Positions 1 to 8,085 of a DNA stretch of 14,236 nucleotides are shown here, piece after piece (positions within the stretch are counted from its first letter, which is position 1; each line of letters opens with the position of its first letter). The stretch covers positions 1 to 14,236 of the forward strand of contig UQCY01000040.1 of the NCBI GenBank assembly GCA_900539645.1. The letters run 5' to 3'. This DNA is from an uncultured Clostridium sp. (GTDB lineage: Bacteria > Bacillota > Clostridia > Peptostreptococcales > Peptostreptococcaceae). The notes beneath the pieces were generated by a model. The model did no database searches. It had not been told where the DNA came from and saw only the letters and a list, made by a program, of their open reading frames with translations. A program made the position numbers and the translations under genes.

Positions 1-2
1 TA

Positions 3-794
3 CTAATATTTAAAGAAGAGCATCTTTCTACAATAAATCCTGAGCTTAAATCAGAAAGAACTCAGATACTTGATGTAGATTTTATGCATGAAAGAGATAA
101 GTTGGTAAAAAAATACAGCTTAATATATATTATTCCTATACTTTTAGTTGTAGCATCTTCAGCTTATGCTTTTATCAACTATGATAAAATACCTGAAATG
201 ATGCCTACACACTTCAACTTCCAAGGAATTGCAGATGGATTTACTGTAAAAACTAAAGCCTCTTTCTTTGCCCAAATAGGTATGCAAGTGGTTGTAATGG
301 TTTTAGTTTATTTCGGCTCTGTTTATTCTTTAAAAGCTAGAATAAAAATAGATAAAAATGATTCTAAATCCGATATAGCAAATACTATTAAGTATTTAAA
401 CCATTTAGCTAGCGAATCATTCTTTATGTTATTTGCAATGGCCTTACTTTTCAGTTCAATTTCATTTGGGCTTGTTAATCAAGAAGTAAATCAAATACTT
501 GTAATTTTATCAACTGTACTACTTCTAGCATCAATAGTTCCTTTAATCTATACATCATCTAAATTAAAGAAAGGCAACTATTCTGATGTTTCATATACTG
601 TTGATGATGATGACAAATACTGGGTTTTAGGTTGTTTCTACTACAATCCAAATGATCCTTCAGCATTTGTTCAAAAAAGATTTGGAATTGGATGGACTGT
701 CAATCTAGGAAGCTCTAAAGGAAAACTTATGGTTGCATGTATTCTACTTATGTTAATTATAACACTTTATGTAAGTTTTAAATTCGCAGCATAG
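3..794 (+). CDS. DUF1648/DUF5808 integral membrane protein, 5' end cut by window edge
   Basis: The frame is open from the left edge, so the true start lies outside the window. The Met at 84 has no clear ribosome binding site, and 27 in-frame codons precede it. Counting from that Met, hydrophobic segments lie near residues 12-31, 61-83, 110-131, 137-156 and 215-234, giving about five membrane spans. Between the first two is a DUF1648-like signature (residues 37-55: P-E-M-M-P-T-H-F-N-F-Q-G-x-A-D-G), as in SdpI-type proteins. Near residues 174-207 is a DUF5808-like stretch, recognisable from YW-x-LG-x-FYYNP-x-DP and KRFGIGWT. Some relatives containing DUF1648 act in immunity to the SdpC toxin, but no function can be assigned here. 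It is the only plus-strand gene. Six of its seven glutamine codons are CAA, unlike the neighbouring folate and sigma-factor genes. Confidence 0.85.
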   Translation, partial: LIFKEEHLSTINPELKSERTQILDVDFMHERDKLVKKYSLIYIIPILLVVASSAYAFINYDKIPEMMPTHFNFQGIADGFTVKTKASFFAQIGMQVVVMVLVYFGSVYSLKARIKIDKNDSKSDIANTIKYLNHLASESFFMLFAMALLFSSISFGLVNQEVNQILVILSTVLLLASIVPLIYTSSKLKKGNYSDVSYTVDDDDKYWVLGCFYYNPNDPSAFVQKRFGIGWTVNLGSSKGKLMVACILLMLIITLYVSFKFAA

Positions 795-800
795 ACATAT

Positions 801-836
801 AAAAAGAGGAGAGTCAAAAAAACTCTCCTTTTTTTA
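801..836. terminator. Bidirectional rho-independent terminator between convergent genes
   Basis: GGAGAGT at 808-814 pairs with ACTCTCC at 822-828 around a 7-nt loop. A T-run follows on the plus strand (829-835), and an A-run precedes the stem (801-805) that reads as a T-run on the minus strand. It can therefore serve the plus-strand membrane gene ending at 794 and the minus-strand nif3 gene ending at 865. Confidence 0.9.
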
Positions 837-864
837 TTTATTAACTTTTAATATAATCTTCTAA

Positions 865-1668
865 TTATAATATTTGGAATGGATTTAGATTAGTTTCACT
901 CTTGATTACTTCTGCCCCAGCCAATTCATTTGATAAAAAGTTGTACATAACATCTTTAAATATATTTTCACTGTCAAAATGCCCGCAATCCACCAAATTC
1001 ATTCCCATATCGAATACATCCTGAGCTTCATGGTATTTAACATCTCCAGTTAAAATAACATCTGCGCCTTCTTTGGCAGCTAGTTTTGCAAATTCAGATC
1101 CAGAACCAGTTACAACAGCAACCTTAGATATTTCTTTTCCTAAATCTCCAACAACTCTAAGGCACTCTATATTTAATACACTTTTTAACTTTTCACAAAG
1201 TTCTTTTAAACTAACATATTCTTCTAATTCTCCAATTCTACCAAGACCATACACTTTTCCTTCACAGTAGTTTTCATCTGAGCTTATTTTATCTAATACT
1301 TTTGTATTTTTAAAGTCCATAACTTCCATAAAATAATCATTTAATCCATCAAATGCTATATCAAAATTAGTGTGCATTGAGTAAACAGATATATCATTTT
1401 TTATAAGCTTATGGATTAAATTTCCTTTGAAATCACCTGTATTTACTCTATTTATTTTACCAAATATAAACGGATGATGAGTGACTATAAGGTCTACACC
1501 TTTTTCTATAGCCTCTTCTACAACAGCTTCATTTGCTTCTATTACTGTCATCACTTTTTTAACATCTGAGTCAAAATCTCCAACCAAAAGTCCTACATTA
1601 TCCCAATCATATGCTAGACAAGTTGGATATTTATTTTCTATTTTTTTAGTTATATCTTTTAATTTCAT
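865..1668 (-). CDS. Nif3-like dinuclear metal centre protein (YbgI/YqfO family)
   Basis: This is a 267-residue Nif3/YbgI-family protein, known as hexameric rings with two metal ions per active site. It is often annotated 'GTP cyclohydrolase I type 2', but the physiological role is unsettled. Visible metal-site motifs are VTHHPFIFG (His64, His65), YSMHTNFD (His99, Asp103), the KYHEAQD segment near 211-217 and DCGHFDSEN (His230, Glu234). The length fits the short form without the PII-like insert found in B. subtilis YqfO. The frame could open at a GTG at 1677, but that codon overlaps the Shine-Dalgarno AAAGGTG. The ATG at 1668 is correctly spaced and is chosen here. It lies 24 nt after trmK and is probably co-transcribed with it, as is common in Firmicutes (yqfN-yqfO). 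Confidence 0.93.
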   Translation of the reverse strand: MKLKDITKKIENKYPTCLAYDWDNVGLLVGDFDSDVKKVMTVIEANEAVVEEAIEKGVDLIVTHHPFIFGKINRVNTGDFKGNLIHKLIKNDISVYSMHTNFDIAFDGLNDYFMEVMDFKNTKVLDKISSDENYCEGKVYGLGRIGELEEYVSLKELCEKLKSVLNIECLRVVGDLGKEISKVAVVTGSGSEFAKLAAKEGADVILTGDVKYHEAQDVFDMGMNLVDCGHFDSENIFKDVMYNFLSNELAGAEVIKSETNLNPFQIL

Positions 1669-1692
1669 TATTATCACCTTTTCAACAAAATT

Positions 1693-2379
1693 TTATAACA
1701 TCTTTTCTAATTTTTCTATTTTAGACTCCACTTCTTCTCTTCTTTTTCTTATATTTTCATTGTCTATGCCTTCAAATTTTTCTAAAATAGCTTTATTTGT
1801 TCTTATTTTCTTTTCTACAAATTCTGTAAATAATTCATTTTTATTATTTAATAGTTTTTCTCCAACTTCGTAGTATATTTCATCAGAAGGTGTATTATTT
1901 TTTCCAATATATCTAGCAGTCATTATTTCATATATTCTAAAGTCCTCGTTCTCTAAAACTTCTTCCATTATTTCATATCCATTGTTTAGTAGATATTTTC
2001 TAAGCTCTTCCTGTGCCTGCATTGGCTGAAGTATTAATTTTTCAGCGCTCTGAGCAACTTCTTTTTTAGCTTCTAGTATGTCTGCTATTAAAGCTCCTCC
2101 CATTCCTGCTATTATAATTTCATCTACTTCGCCTTTTTCAAGAACTTCTATACCAGAACCAAGTCTTAATTCCGTTTTAGCTTCTAGTCCGTTATGTCTT
2201 ACTTCTTTTCTAGCATTTTCTAAAGGCCCTTTATTTATATCTGCTAAAATAGCAAATGGTATAGTCCCTTTATTTAATAAATAAACTGGTATATATCCAT
2301 GGTCTGTCCCTATATCTGCTACTCTTTTTCCTTCAGATACAAAAGAGGCTATTTTGTATAATCTATCTGTTAATTTCAT
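1693..2379 (-). CDS. trmK: tRNA (adenine(22)-N1)-methyltransferase TrmK
   Basis: This 228-residue protein belongs to the TrmK (YqfN) family, SAM-dependent methyltransferases that make m1A22 in the D-arm of certain bacterial tRNAs. The Rossmann motif I is VADIGTDHGYIPVYLL (residues 20-35). Then come ILADINKGPLENA (44-56), the family signature IIIAGMGGALIADIL (88-102) and LILQPMQAQEELRKYL (115-130). The C-terminal ~60 residues are rich in Lys/Glu and likely helical or coiled-coil, as in the known TrmK architecture. AAAGGAA precedes the ATG at suitable spacing. The rpoD terminator lies upstream, so expression needs readthrough or a separate promoter in 2380-2440; I see no convincing consensus there. 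Confidence 0.94.
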   Translation of the reverse strand: MKLTDRLYKIASFVSEGKRVADIGTDHGYIPVYLLNKGTIPFAILADINKGPLENARKEVRHNGLEAKTELRLGSGIEVLEKGEVDEIIIAGMGGALIADILEAKKEVAQSAEKLILQPMQAQEELRKYLLNNGYEIMEEVLENEDFRIYEIMTARYIGKNNTPSDEIYYEVGEKLLNNKNELFTEFVEKKIRTNKAILEKFEGIDNENIRKRREEVESKIEKLEKML

Positions 2380-2437
2380 AAATTTATTCCTTTCAATACA
2401 TTTATAATTTTTTATAATTTCACTTTATTTTAGATAG

Positions 2438-2467
2438 AAAAAATACGCCTTTTTTCAAGACGTATTC
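2438..2467 (-). terminator. Rho-independent terminator downstream of rpoD
   Basis: On the minus strand AATACGTCTT pairs with AAGGCGTATT (one T-G wobble) around a 5-nt loop and runs into a T6 tract (plus-strand A-run 2438-2443). It separates dnaG-rpoD from trmK-nif3. Confidence 0.85.
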
Positions 2468-2495
2468 TTTCTGTATTTTATTAATCAAGAAGTTA

Positions 2496-3662
2496 TTAAT
2501 CAAGATAATCTCTAAGTTTTTTAGATCTACTTGGATGTCTTAATTTTCTAAGTGCTTTAGCTTCTATCTGTCTTATTCTTTCTCTTGTTACATCAAACTC
2601 TTTACCAACTTCTTCAAGAGTTCTAGCTCTACCATCTTCAAGACCAAATCTTAATTTAAGAACTTTCTGTTCTCTTTCATTTAATGATCCTAATACCTCT
2701 TCTATCTGTTCTTTTAATAATGAGTATGCAGCTGATATATCTGGAGCTGGAGCATCATCATCTGGTATGAAATCTCCTAAATGAGAATCTTCTTCCTCAC
2801 CTATTGGAGTTTCTAATGATACTGGATCCTGAGCTATCTTCATTATTTCTCTTACTTTTTCTACTGAAAGATCCATTTCTTTAGCTATTTCTTCTGGTTT
2901 AGCATCTCTACCTAATTCCTGAAGTAACTGTCTTGAAACTCTCATAAGTTTGTTTATTGTTTCAACCATATGTACAGGTATTCTTATTGTTCTCGCCTGG
3001 TCAGCTATAGCACGAGTTATAGCCTGTCTTATCCACCAAGTTGCATATGTACTGAATTTGAATCCTTTTTCGTAGTCGAATTTTTCAACTGCTTTTATAA
3101 GACCTAGGTTCCCTTCCTGTATTAAGTCTAGGAATAACATTCCTCTACCTACATATCTTTTAGCTATACTTACAACTAGTCTTAAGTTCGCTTCTACTAG
3201 TCTCTGTTTTGCTAATTCGTCACCTTCATGCATTCTCTTTGCATATTCAACTTCTTCATGTGGTTTAAGTAGTGGGATTTTACCTATTTCTTTAAGGTAC
3301 ATTCTAACTGGGTCGTCAATACTTATTCCTTTTGGAAGCGATAAATCTAATGCTTCTGAATCACCATCTTTATCGTCATCATCAGAATCAGGATCGTCTA
3401 TATGATCAAATCCCATATCGTCATTATTTCCAACTGCAAATGTTGCATTGTTTTTCTTAGATTTTTCATCTACTAGTTCTATTCCTACACTCTGAAGTGT
3501 ATCGTAAAGGTTATCCATCTGCTCTTTATTCATTTCAACTGTTTCAAAAGCATCACCTATTTCTTCAAATGTAAGAGACCCATTCTTCTTCCCTTTTAAT
3601 ATCAGTGCGTTTGCCTTTTCTTTTAGCTCTTTGTTTTTGTTTTCTGCTTTAACTTTATCCAC
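2496..3662 (-). CDS. rpoD: Primary RNA polymerase sigma factor RpoD/SigA
   Basis: This is the vegetative sigma-70 factor, 388 residues. Region 1.1-like sequence (about 8-62) is followed by an acidic stretch (about 80-104) and region 1.2 ([12 protein letters not shown], 116-127). Region 2 holds [16 protein letters not shown] (159-174), [20 protein letters not shown] (177-196) and the -10-reading [17 protein letters not shown] (203-219). Region 3 is about 225-290. The region 4 helix-turn-helix is [20 protein letters not shown] (348-367), ending with [13 protein letters not shown]. The start is GTG at 3662, with AAAGGGGG seven bases upstream. It follows dnaG by 13 nt and should share the dnaG promoter. 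All twelve of its glutamines use CAG, striking for such AT-rich DNA. Confidence 0.98.
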   Translation of the reverse strand: MDKVKAENKNKELKEKANALILKGKKNGSLTFEEIGDAFETVEMNKEQMDNLYDTLQSVGIELVDEKSKKNNATFAVGNNDDMGFDHIDDPDSDDDDKDGDSEALDLSLPKGISIDDPVRMYLKEIGKIPLLKPHEEVEYAKRMHEGDELAKQRLVEANLRLVVSIAKRYVGRGMLFLDLIQEGNLGLIKAVEKFDYEKGFKFSTYATWWIRQAITRAIADQARTIRIPVHMVETINKLMRVSRQLLQELGRDAKPEEIAKEMDLSVEKVREIMKIAQDPVSLETPIGEEEDSHLGDFIPDDDAPAPDISAAYSLLKEQIEEVLGSLNEREQKVLKLRFGLEDGRARTLEEVGKEFDVTRERIRQIEAKALRKLRHPSRSKKLRDYLD

Positions 3663-3675
3663 ACTTAAACCCCCT

Positions 3676-5505
3676 TTATAAATTTCTTAATCGTTTATTT
3701 AAATCTACTGATTGTAAGGCTAAATTCATTATTTCTAAATCTAGCTCTTTAGCTGCCTCTTTATCAGATTCAGCTAAAATTTTACTTTTAGCACCTAGTT
3801 CTTCTTGCTTAATTCTAAGTTTATCTATAGTTTTCTTTAAAGAGTTTCTTCTGACACTCCTTACAGTTTCTTCTATTTCTTTCATATTTTTTATATTTAT
3901 ACTTTCCAAAGACGTTTTCTTTAAAGACTCGATGTATTTTTCATCTATATCCTCTAATTCATCCGGATTAATAACTTTTTCTGAATCTACCTTTGAAAAA
4001 TAATTTAATATTTTCTTACTATCTTCCATTAAAAGCTCTTTTTCATCTATTTTTAATAATATTTTTTCTCTAGCTACTGGGATAGTCATCATTATTTTAA
4101 TTAACATTATTTCAGTTAATTCTTCGCCATGTTGGATTGCATCCATTTTTTCTATAGGCTTTTCTTCTTTTTTATTAAATTTATTATTGAATTTTCCATT
4201 AGATAAATTTTTAGAACTATATGATTTACCGTATATTTCTCTCTTTACCGCATCTTCATCTAGCTGAACTATTTCGCTTAAATATTTTATGTAGTAATCT
4301 ATCTCTACAGGACTCTTTAGCTGTTTTATAATATTAACCGCTTCCTGAGCAAATTTTATATTATCCTGATCCTTAGATAAGTCGAAAGTTGACTTTAGAT
4401 TATCTATTTTAAATTTAATCCGAGGTACAGCATCCTTCATTGCATTTCTATACTCATCAGTTCCATATTTTCTAACGTATTCGTCTGGATCCTTTGCATC
4501 TTTTAAATCAAGTACCTTAACTGATAATCCAGCCTCTACTAGTATATCAATAGCTCTAAGGCTTGCTTTTGTTCCTGGTCCATCAGAATCGTATGATATT
4601 ATTACATTATCCGCATATCTTTTTATCAATCTAGCCTGCTGACTAGTAAGGGCTGTTCCCAATGTAGCAACAGCTATTTTTATACCGTATTGATACAGAG
4701 ATATTAAATCCATATATCCTTCTACAAGTATTACAGTTCTTGAAGAAAGATTTTTTCTAGCAAAATTTAAACCATATAAATTATGTCTTTTATTAAATAT
4801 CAATGTATCTGGTGAATTTAAATATTTTGGTAGTGAGTCATCCAACACTCTTCCACCAAATCCTATTACATTGCCCCTATAATCAAATATAGGAAACATT
4901 ACTCTATTTCTAAACTTATCGTAATATTTATCTGTTTTTGTACTTTTTCCTATCAAGCCACATTCTAAAAGCTCTTCTATACTATAACCTTTTTCATCTA
5001 TTAAATAATCCATTAAGCTACTCCAAGCATCTTGAGAGTATCCTAATCCGAATCTTTTTATGGTTTTATCATCTAGACCTCTATTTCTTAAATAATCATA
5101 TCCTCTGTTTTTTGATTTTACGAGATTAGCAAAATAGAATCTAGCCGCTTCCGTATGTATATCTTGATATTTTTTACTTAATTCAATTTTTTGTTTTGTT
5201 TCTTCGTCGATGTTAAAATTTATGTCAATTCCGCATCTATTTGCAAGCAGTCTAACTGCATCCATAAAGTCTAGATTTTCCATTTTCATGACAAAATTTA
5301 TAACATCTCCACCCTCCCCGCAACCAAAACATTTATAAACCTGTTTTGCTGTGCTTATGTGGAAAGACGGTGTTTTTTCGACATGAAAAGGACATAAGGC
5401 TTTGTAGTTTTGACCTGAAGGCTGTATCTTTATATAGTCACCTATTACGCTGGCTATATCGCATCTAGCCTTGATTTCCTCTATAATCTCTTTCATATCG
5501 TTCAT
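3676..5505 (-). CDS. dnaG: DNA primase DnaG
   Basis: Replicative primase that synthesises RNA primers for lagging-strand replication with the DnaB-type helicase; 609 residues from the chosen start. The N-terminal CHC2 zinc finger has Cys38, His41, Cys59 and Cys62 (CPFH...[10 protein letters not shown]). The catalytic core has the RNA-polymerase basic motif FRNRVMFPI (198-206) and the TOPRIM domain with LVEGYMD (Glu262) and [11 protein letters not shown] (Asp306, Asp308). The C-terminal ~180 residues are the poorly conserved helical helicase-interaction part. The frame also opens at an ATG at 5538, but the promoter -10 box (5543-5548) puts the predicted transcription start near 5536. I therefore chose ATG 5505, preceded by AGAGGG. 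Its glutamine codons split evenly between CAA and CAG. Confidence 0.97.
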   Translation of the reverse strand: MNDMKEIIEEIKARCDIASVIGDYIKIQPSGQNYKALCPFHVEKTPSFHISTAKQVYKCFGCGEGGDVINFVMKMENLDFMDAVRLLANRCGIDINFNIDEETKQKIELSKKYQDIHTEAARFYFANLVKSKNRGYDYLRNRGLDDKTIKRFGLGYSQDAWSSLMDYLIDEKGYSIEELLECGLIGKSTKTDKYYDKFRNRVMFPIFDYRGNVIGFGGRVLDDSLPKYLNSPDTLIFNKRHNLYGLNFARKNLSSRTVILVEGYMDLISLYQYGIKIAVATLGTALTSQQARLIKRYADNVIISYDSDGPGTKASLRAIDILVEAGLSVKVLDLKDAKDPDEYVRKYGTDEYRNAMKDAVPRIKFKIDNLKSTFDLSKDQDNIKFAQEAVNIIKQLKSPVEIDYYIKYLSEIVQLDEDAVKREIYGKSYSSKNLSNGKFNNKFNKKEEKPIEKMDAIQHGEELTEIMLIKIMMTIPVAREKILLKIDEKELLMEDSKKILNYFSKVDSEKVINPDELEDIDEKYIESLKKTSLESINIKNMKEIEETVRSVRRNSLKKTIDKLRIKQEELGAKSKILAESDKEAAKELDLEIMNLALQSVDLNKRLRNL

Positions 5506-5542
5506 ATTAACACATCCCTCTGTTTTTTGTCTTAACATTTCT

Positions 5543-5570
5543 ATTTTACACGAATTTTTATCTTTGTCAA
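5543..5570 (-). promoter_or_regulatory. Sigma-A promoter of dnaG-rpoD
   Basis: On the minus strand a perfect -35 TTGACA (5565-5570) is followed by a 16-bp spacer and a -10 TAAAAT (5543-5548) with TG two bases before the -10. Transcription would begin around 5536, about 30 nt before the chosen dnaG start. This is the best promoter match in the window. Because its product RpoD recognises such promoters, the rpoD operon probably sustains its own expression. Confidence 0.8.
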
Positions 5571-5620
5571 TGTTAATAATATAAATAATTCTACTTTTTT
5601 TTAGAATATCCTTCTTTTAT

Positions 5621-6901
5621 TTATAAATTTTTATAATTTTTTTTAATTTTTTCCATCAGCTCTTTAAAATTATCAAAATCTAAAGACTGTTCTCCATCAG
5701 AAAGAGCTTCATCTGGATTTGGATGAACCTCAACCATTATACCATCGGCTCCACATGCTAAGGCAGCATATGACATTGGAGCTACTAAATCCCTTATACC
5801 TGTTCCGTGACTAGGATCTACTATAACTGGTAATCCTGTTTCTTTTTTAATTATAGGCACTGCTGCTAAATCCAATGTGTTTCTAGTGTAATCGTCATAA
5901 GTTCTGATTCCTCTTTCACACATTATAATTTTTTCGTTTCCTTCCACAGCTATATATTCAGCTGAGCAAATCCATTCATTTATAGTCGCTGCTAATCCTC
6001 TCTTTAACATAACAGGCTTGTCCTGCTTTCCTGCTTCAGATAAAAGCGGGAAATTCTGCATATTTCTAGAGCCAATCTGAATTATATCAGTAGAATCGTA
6101 TACTTTTTCTAAATCTCTAATATCCATAAGCTCTGTTATAACAGGCATTTTAGTTCTTTTTCTTACTTCCTTTAAAATTTCAAGTCCTTCTTCCTTAAGA
6201 CCATTAAAAGAAAATGAAGATGTTCTAGGTTTATACGCTCCACCTCTTAAAATATCAGCTCCCTGACTTTTAACAAACTCGGCAGTCTTTAAAAACTGTT
6301 CATAGCTTTCTATTGCACAAGGCCCAGCTATTACAATATTATCCTTGCCAAATTCTACTCCCTTTTCTCTATTTACAATAATTTTTTTCTGCTGAGAAAA
6401 TGGATTTTCTGCATCTATTTCAAATTCTTCTATATTTCTTTTTTCTTCATCTGGTAAATTGTTAAATGCATCTAATATATTTTCGCCATTTATATCTAAA
6501 TCTTTACCTAAATCCAACAATGGTCTAAGCACAAAGGCTCTTTCTTTCATTAACGGATGTGGAACCTTTAAATCTTCTGTATCTATAACTTCATTATTAT
6601 AAAGAAGTATATCTACATCTATTGTTCTAGGCCCCCATTTTATTATTCTTTTTCTATTTAATCTTGTTTCTATGTTCTGACAAAATCTAAGCATTTCGTG
6701 TGGATTAAAGCTAGTATCCACTTCTAAGCATATATTTAAGAAATCTGGCTGCTCTGTATATCCCCATGCTTTTGTTTCGTATATCTTTGACTTTTTAACA
6801 GAAAAAACATATACACTATCTTCTATCATATCGCACGCCCTATTCAGATAGCCAAGTCTATTTCCCATATTTGTTCCAAGACTAAGATAAACTTTGTTCA
6901 T
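5621..6901 (-). CDS. folK: Fused HPPK (FolK) / DAHP synthase
   Basis: A single 426-residue frame encodes two complete enzymes. Residues 1 to ~150 are HPPK, which pyrophosphorylates 6-hydroxymethyl-dihydropterin with ATP. Visible motifs are LSLGTNMGNR (6-15), WGYTEQPDFLN (46-56), the Arg-rich loop NRKRIIKWGPR (82-92), the metal-binding TIDVDILLY (93-101, Asp95 and Asp97) and VPHPLMKERAFVLRPL (113-128). After a charged linker (~150-180) comes a type I-beta DAHP synthase (about 185-426), which condenses PEP with erythrose-4-phosphate. It has IAGPCAIES (metal Cys195), RGGAYKPRTSSF (219-230), MLKRG (298-302), DPSHGTG (His364), VEVHPNP (Glu391) and SDGEQSLD (Asp402). All expected catalytic residues of both halves are present. 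The start has AAGGAG eight bases upstream and overlaps folB by 20 bp. The DAHP synthase half lacks its own ferredoxin-like or chorismate mutase regulatory domain. No frame break or internal stop lies between the halves. Confidence 0.95.
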   Translation of the reverse strand: MNKVYLSLGTNMGNRLGYLNRACDMIEDSVYVFSVKKSKIYETKAWGYTEQPDFLNICLEVDTSFNPHEMLRFCQNIETRLNRKRIIKWGPRTIDVDILLYNNEVIDTEDLKVPHPLMKERAFVLRPLLDLGKDLDINGENILDAFNNLPDEEKRNIEEFEIDAENPFSQQKKIIVNREKGVEFGKDNIVIAGPCAIESYEQFLKTAEFVKSQGADILRGGAYKPRTSSFSFNGLKEEGLEILKEVRKRTKMPVITELMDIRDLEKVYDSTDIIQIGSRNMQNFPLLSEAGKQDKPVMLKRGLAATINEWICSAEYIAVEGNEKIIMCERGIRTYDDYTRNTLDLAAVPIIKKETGLPVIVDPSHGTGIRDLVAPMSYAALACGADGIMVEVHPNPDEALSDGEQSLDFDNFKELMEKIKKNYKNL

Positions 6902-7259
6902 TCTGATATCTCCTTATTTCTACTCCCATATAATCAAAAATTCCCTTAACAGGAGCTTCTTTTTTTCTTATTCTAACCATAACTGAGTGAGCAATATCAA
7001 ATCTATTTAACACTTCTGCTGCTATATTTTCAGCTAATGCTTCAATTAAATTAAATCTCTTATCCTCTGTAAACTCTCTAGTTATTTCATAAACTTCTGC
7101 ATAATTTATAGTTTTTGTAAAATCGTCGTTTATTCCGGCCTCTTTAGTACTTGTTTCTATCTCTATATCTATAAAAAATTTCTGTCCTAAAACACTTTCT
7201 TCTTTTAAAAGGCCATGGTATCCGTAAAATGCCATATCCTTTAAAATAATTTTATCCAT
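6882..7259 (-). CDS. folB: Dihydroneopterin aldolase FolB
   Basis: Converts 7,8-dihydroneopterin to 6-hydroxymethyl-7,8-dihydropterin and glycolaldehyde, directly before the FolK step. The 125-residue product has the usual length for FolB. Motifs are FYGYHGLLKEESVLGQKF (11-28, including the active-site Glu), INYAEVYE (51-58), LIEALAENIAAEVL (71-84) and VRIRKKEAPVKG (95-106, with the active-site Lys around 99-100). The frame also opens at GTG 7268 and ATG 7265, but those overlap the Shine-Dalgarno GAGGTG. ATG 7259 is correctly spaced. The gene is 24 nt downstream of folP, and its last 20 bases overlap folK, which suggests translational coupling. Confidence 0.95.
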   Translation of the reverse strand: MDKIILKDMAFYGYHGLLKEESVLGQKFFIDIEIETSTKEAGINDDFTKTINYAEVYEITREFTEDKRFNLIEALAENIAAEVLNRFDIAHSVMVRIRKKEAPVKGIFDYMGVEIRRYQNEQSLS

Positions 7260-7283
7260 AACCATCACCTCAAATAAAGTCTA

Positions 7284-8072
7284 CTATCTGTATATAGCAT
7301 CTGCCATTTTTGCAGCTCTTAGGTTTTCAGTTACATCGTGAACTCTTACTATATCTACACCATCTCTAACTCCAAGCACAGTAGTTGCAACAGTTCCTTC
7401 GACTCTATCCTTTGGCTCTAAGTGCAGTACATTTCCTATAACAGATTTTCTTGAAGTCCCTAAAAGTATTGGATACCCTAAATCTCTAAGTTCACCAAGT
7501 CTTCTAAGTACTTCCAAATTCTGTTCAAATGTCTTACCAAACCCTATTCCTGGATCTAGTACTATTTTTTCTTTTTTAACACCTGCGTCTAAAGCCATTT
7601 TTATACTTTCATTTAAGAAATCTTTTATAGCTTCCATTATATCTTTATCGTATTCAGTTCCATCCTGATTGTGCATTATGCAAACCTCAGCGTCGTATTT
7701 AGCTATTACGGTTGCCATATTTTCATCTCTTCTAAGTCCCCAAACGTCATTTACCATCTCAACACCTAGCTTTAATGCTTTCTCAGCAACATCAGCTTTA
7801 TATGTATCTATTGACATAGGAAGTGATATTTCTTTCTTTAATGCTTTTATAACTGGTACAACTCTTCTTATTTCTTCTTCACTATCTACATAAGTATGCC
7901 CAGGTCTTGTAGATTCTCCACCGATATCTATCATATCAGCTCCCTCTTCAACCATTTCTTTTGCATGTTTTAAAGCCTTCTCTACTGAATCAAAATCTCC
8001 ACCATCAGAAAAACTATCTGGTGTAACATTTAATATTCCCATTATATAAGTTCTTTTTCCATAATCTAACAT
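7284..8072 (-). CDS. folP: Dihydropteroate synthase FolP
   Basis: Joins 6-hydroxymethyl-dihydropterin pyrophosphate to p-aminobenzoate to give dihydropteroate; this is the sulfonamide target. At 262 residues it is the compact TIM-barrel form. Motifs in order are GILNVTPDSFSDGG (12-25), DIGGESTRPG (49-58), SIDTYKADVAEKAL (87-100), VNDVWG (107-112), DPGIGFGKTFEQN (173-185), GTSRKSVIG (205-213) and the C-terminal VRVHDV (242-247). All pterin, pyrophosphate and pABA contact regions look intact. An AGGAGG lies nine bases before the ATG. It starts 13 nt after folE. Confidence 0.97.
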   Translation of the reverse strand: MLDYGKRTYIMGILNVTPDSFSDGGDFDSVEKALKHAKEMVEEGADMIDIGGESTRPGHTYVDSEEEIRRVVPVIKALKKEISLPMSIDTYKADVAEKALKLGVEMVNDVWGLRRDENMATVIAKYDAEVCIMHNQDGTEYDKDIMEAIKDFLNESIKMALDAGVKKEKIVLDPGIGFGKTFEQNLEVLRRLGELRDLGYPILLGTSRKSVIGNVLHLEPKDRVEGTVATTVLGVRDGVDIVRVHDVTENLRAAKMADAIYR

Positions 8073-8085
8073 CTATCTACTCCTC

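Noticed and set aside
1481..1873. Plus-strand frame spanning nif3 and trmK.
   Set aside because: It crosses two well-supported minus-strand genes, is Ser/Phe-rich as antisense frames of AT-rich genes are, and lacks a ribosome binding site.
5506..5538. Longer dnaG N-terminus starting at the ATG at 5538.
   Set aside because: The predicted transcription start near 5536 falls after that ATG, the extra residues do not match primases, and ATG 5505 has its own AGAGGG.
5582..5610. Possible terminator after the folK-DAHP synthase gene (ATTCTA...TAGAAT hairpin).
   Set aside because: The stem is only 6 bp, is almost all A/T, and is not followed by a continuous T-run on the minus strand. The folate operon may read through into dnaG, but I cannot call a terminator here.
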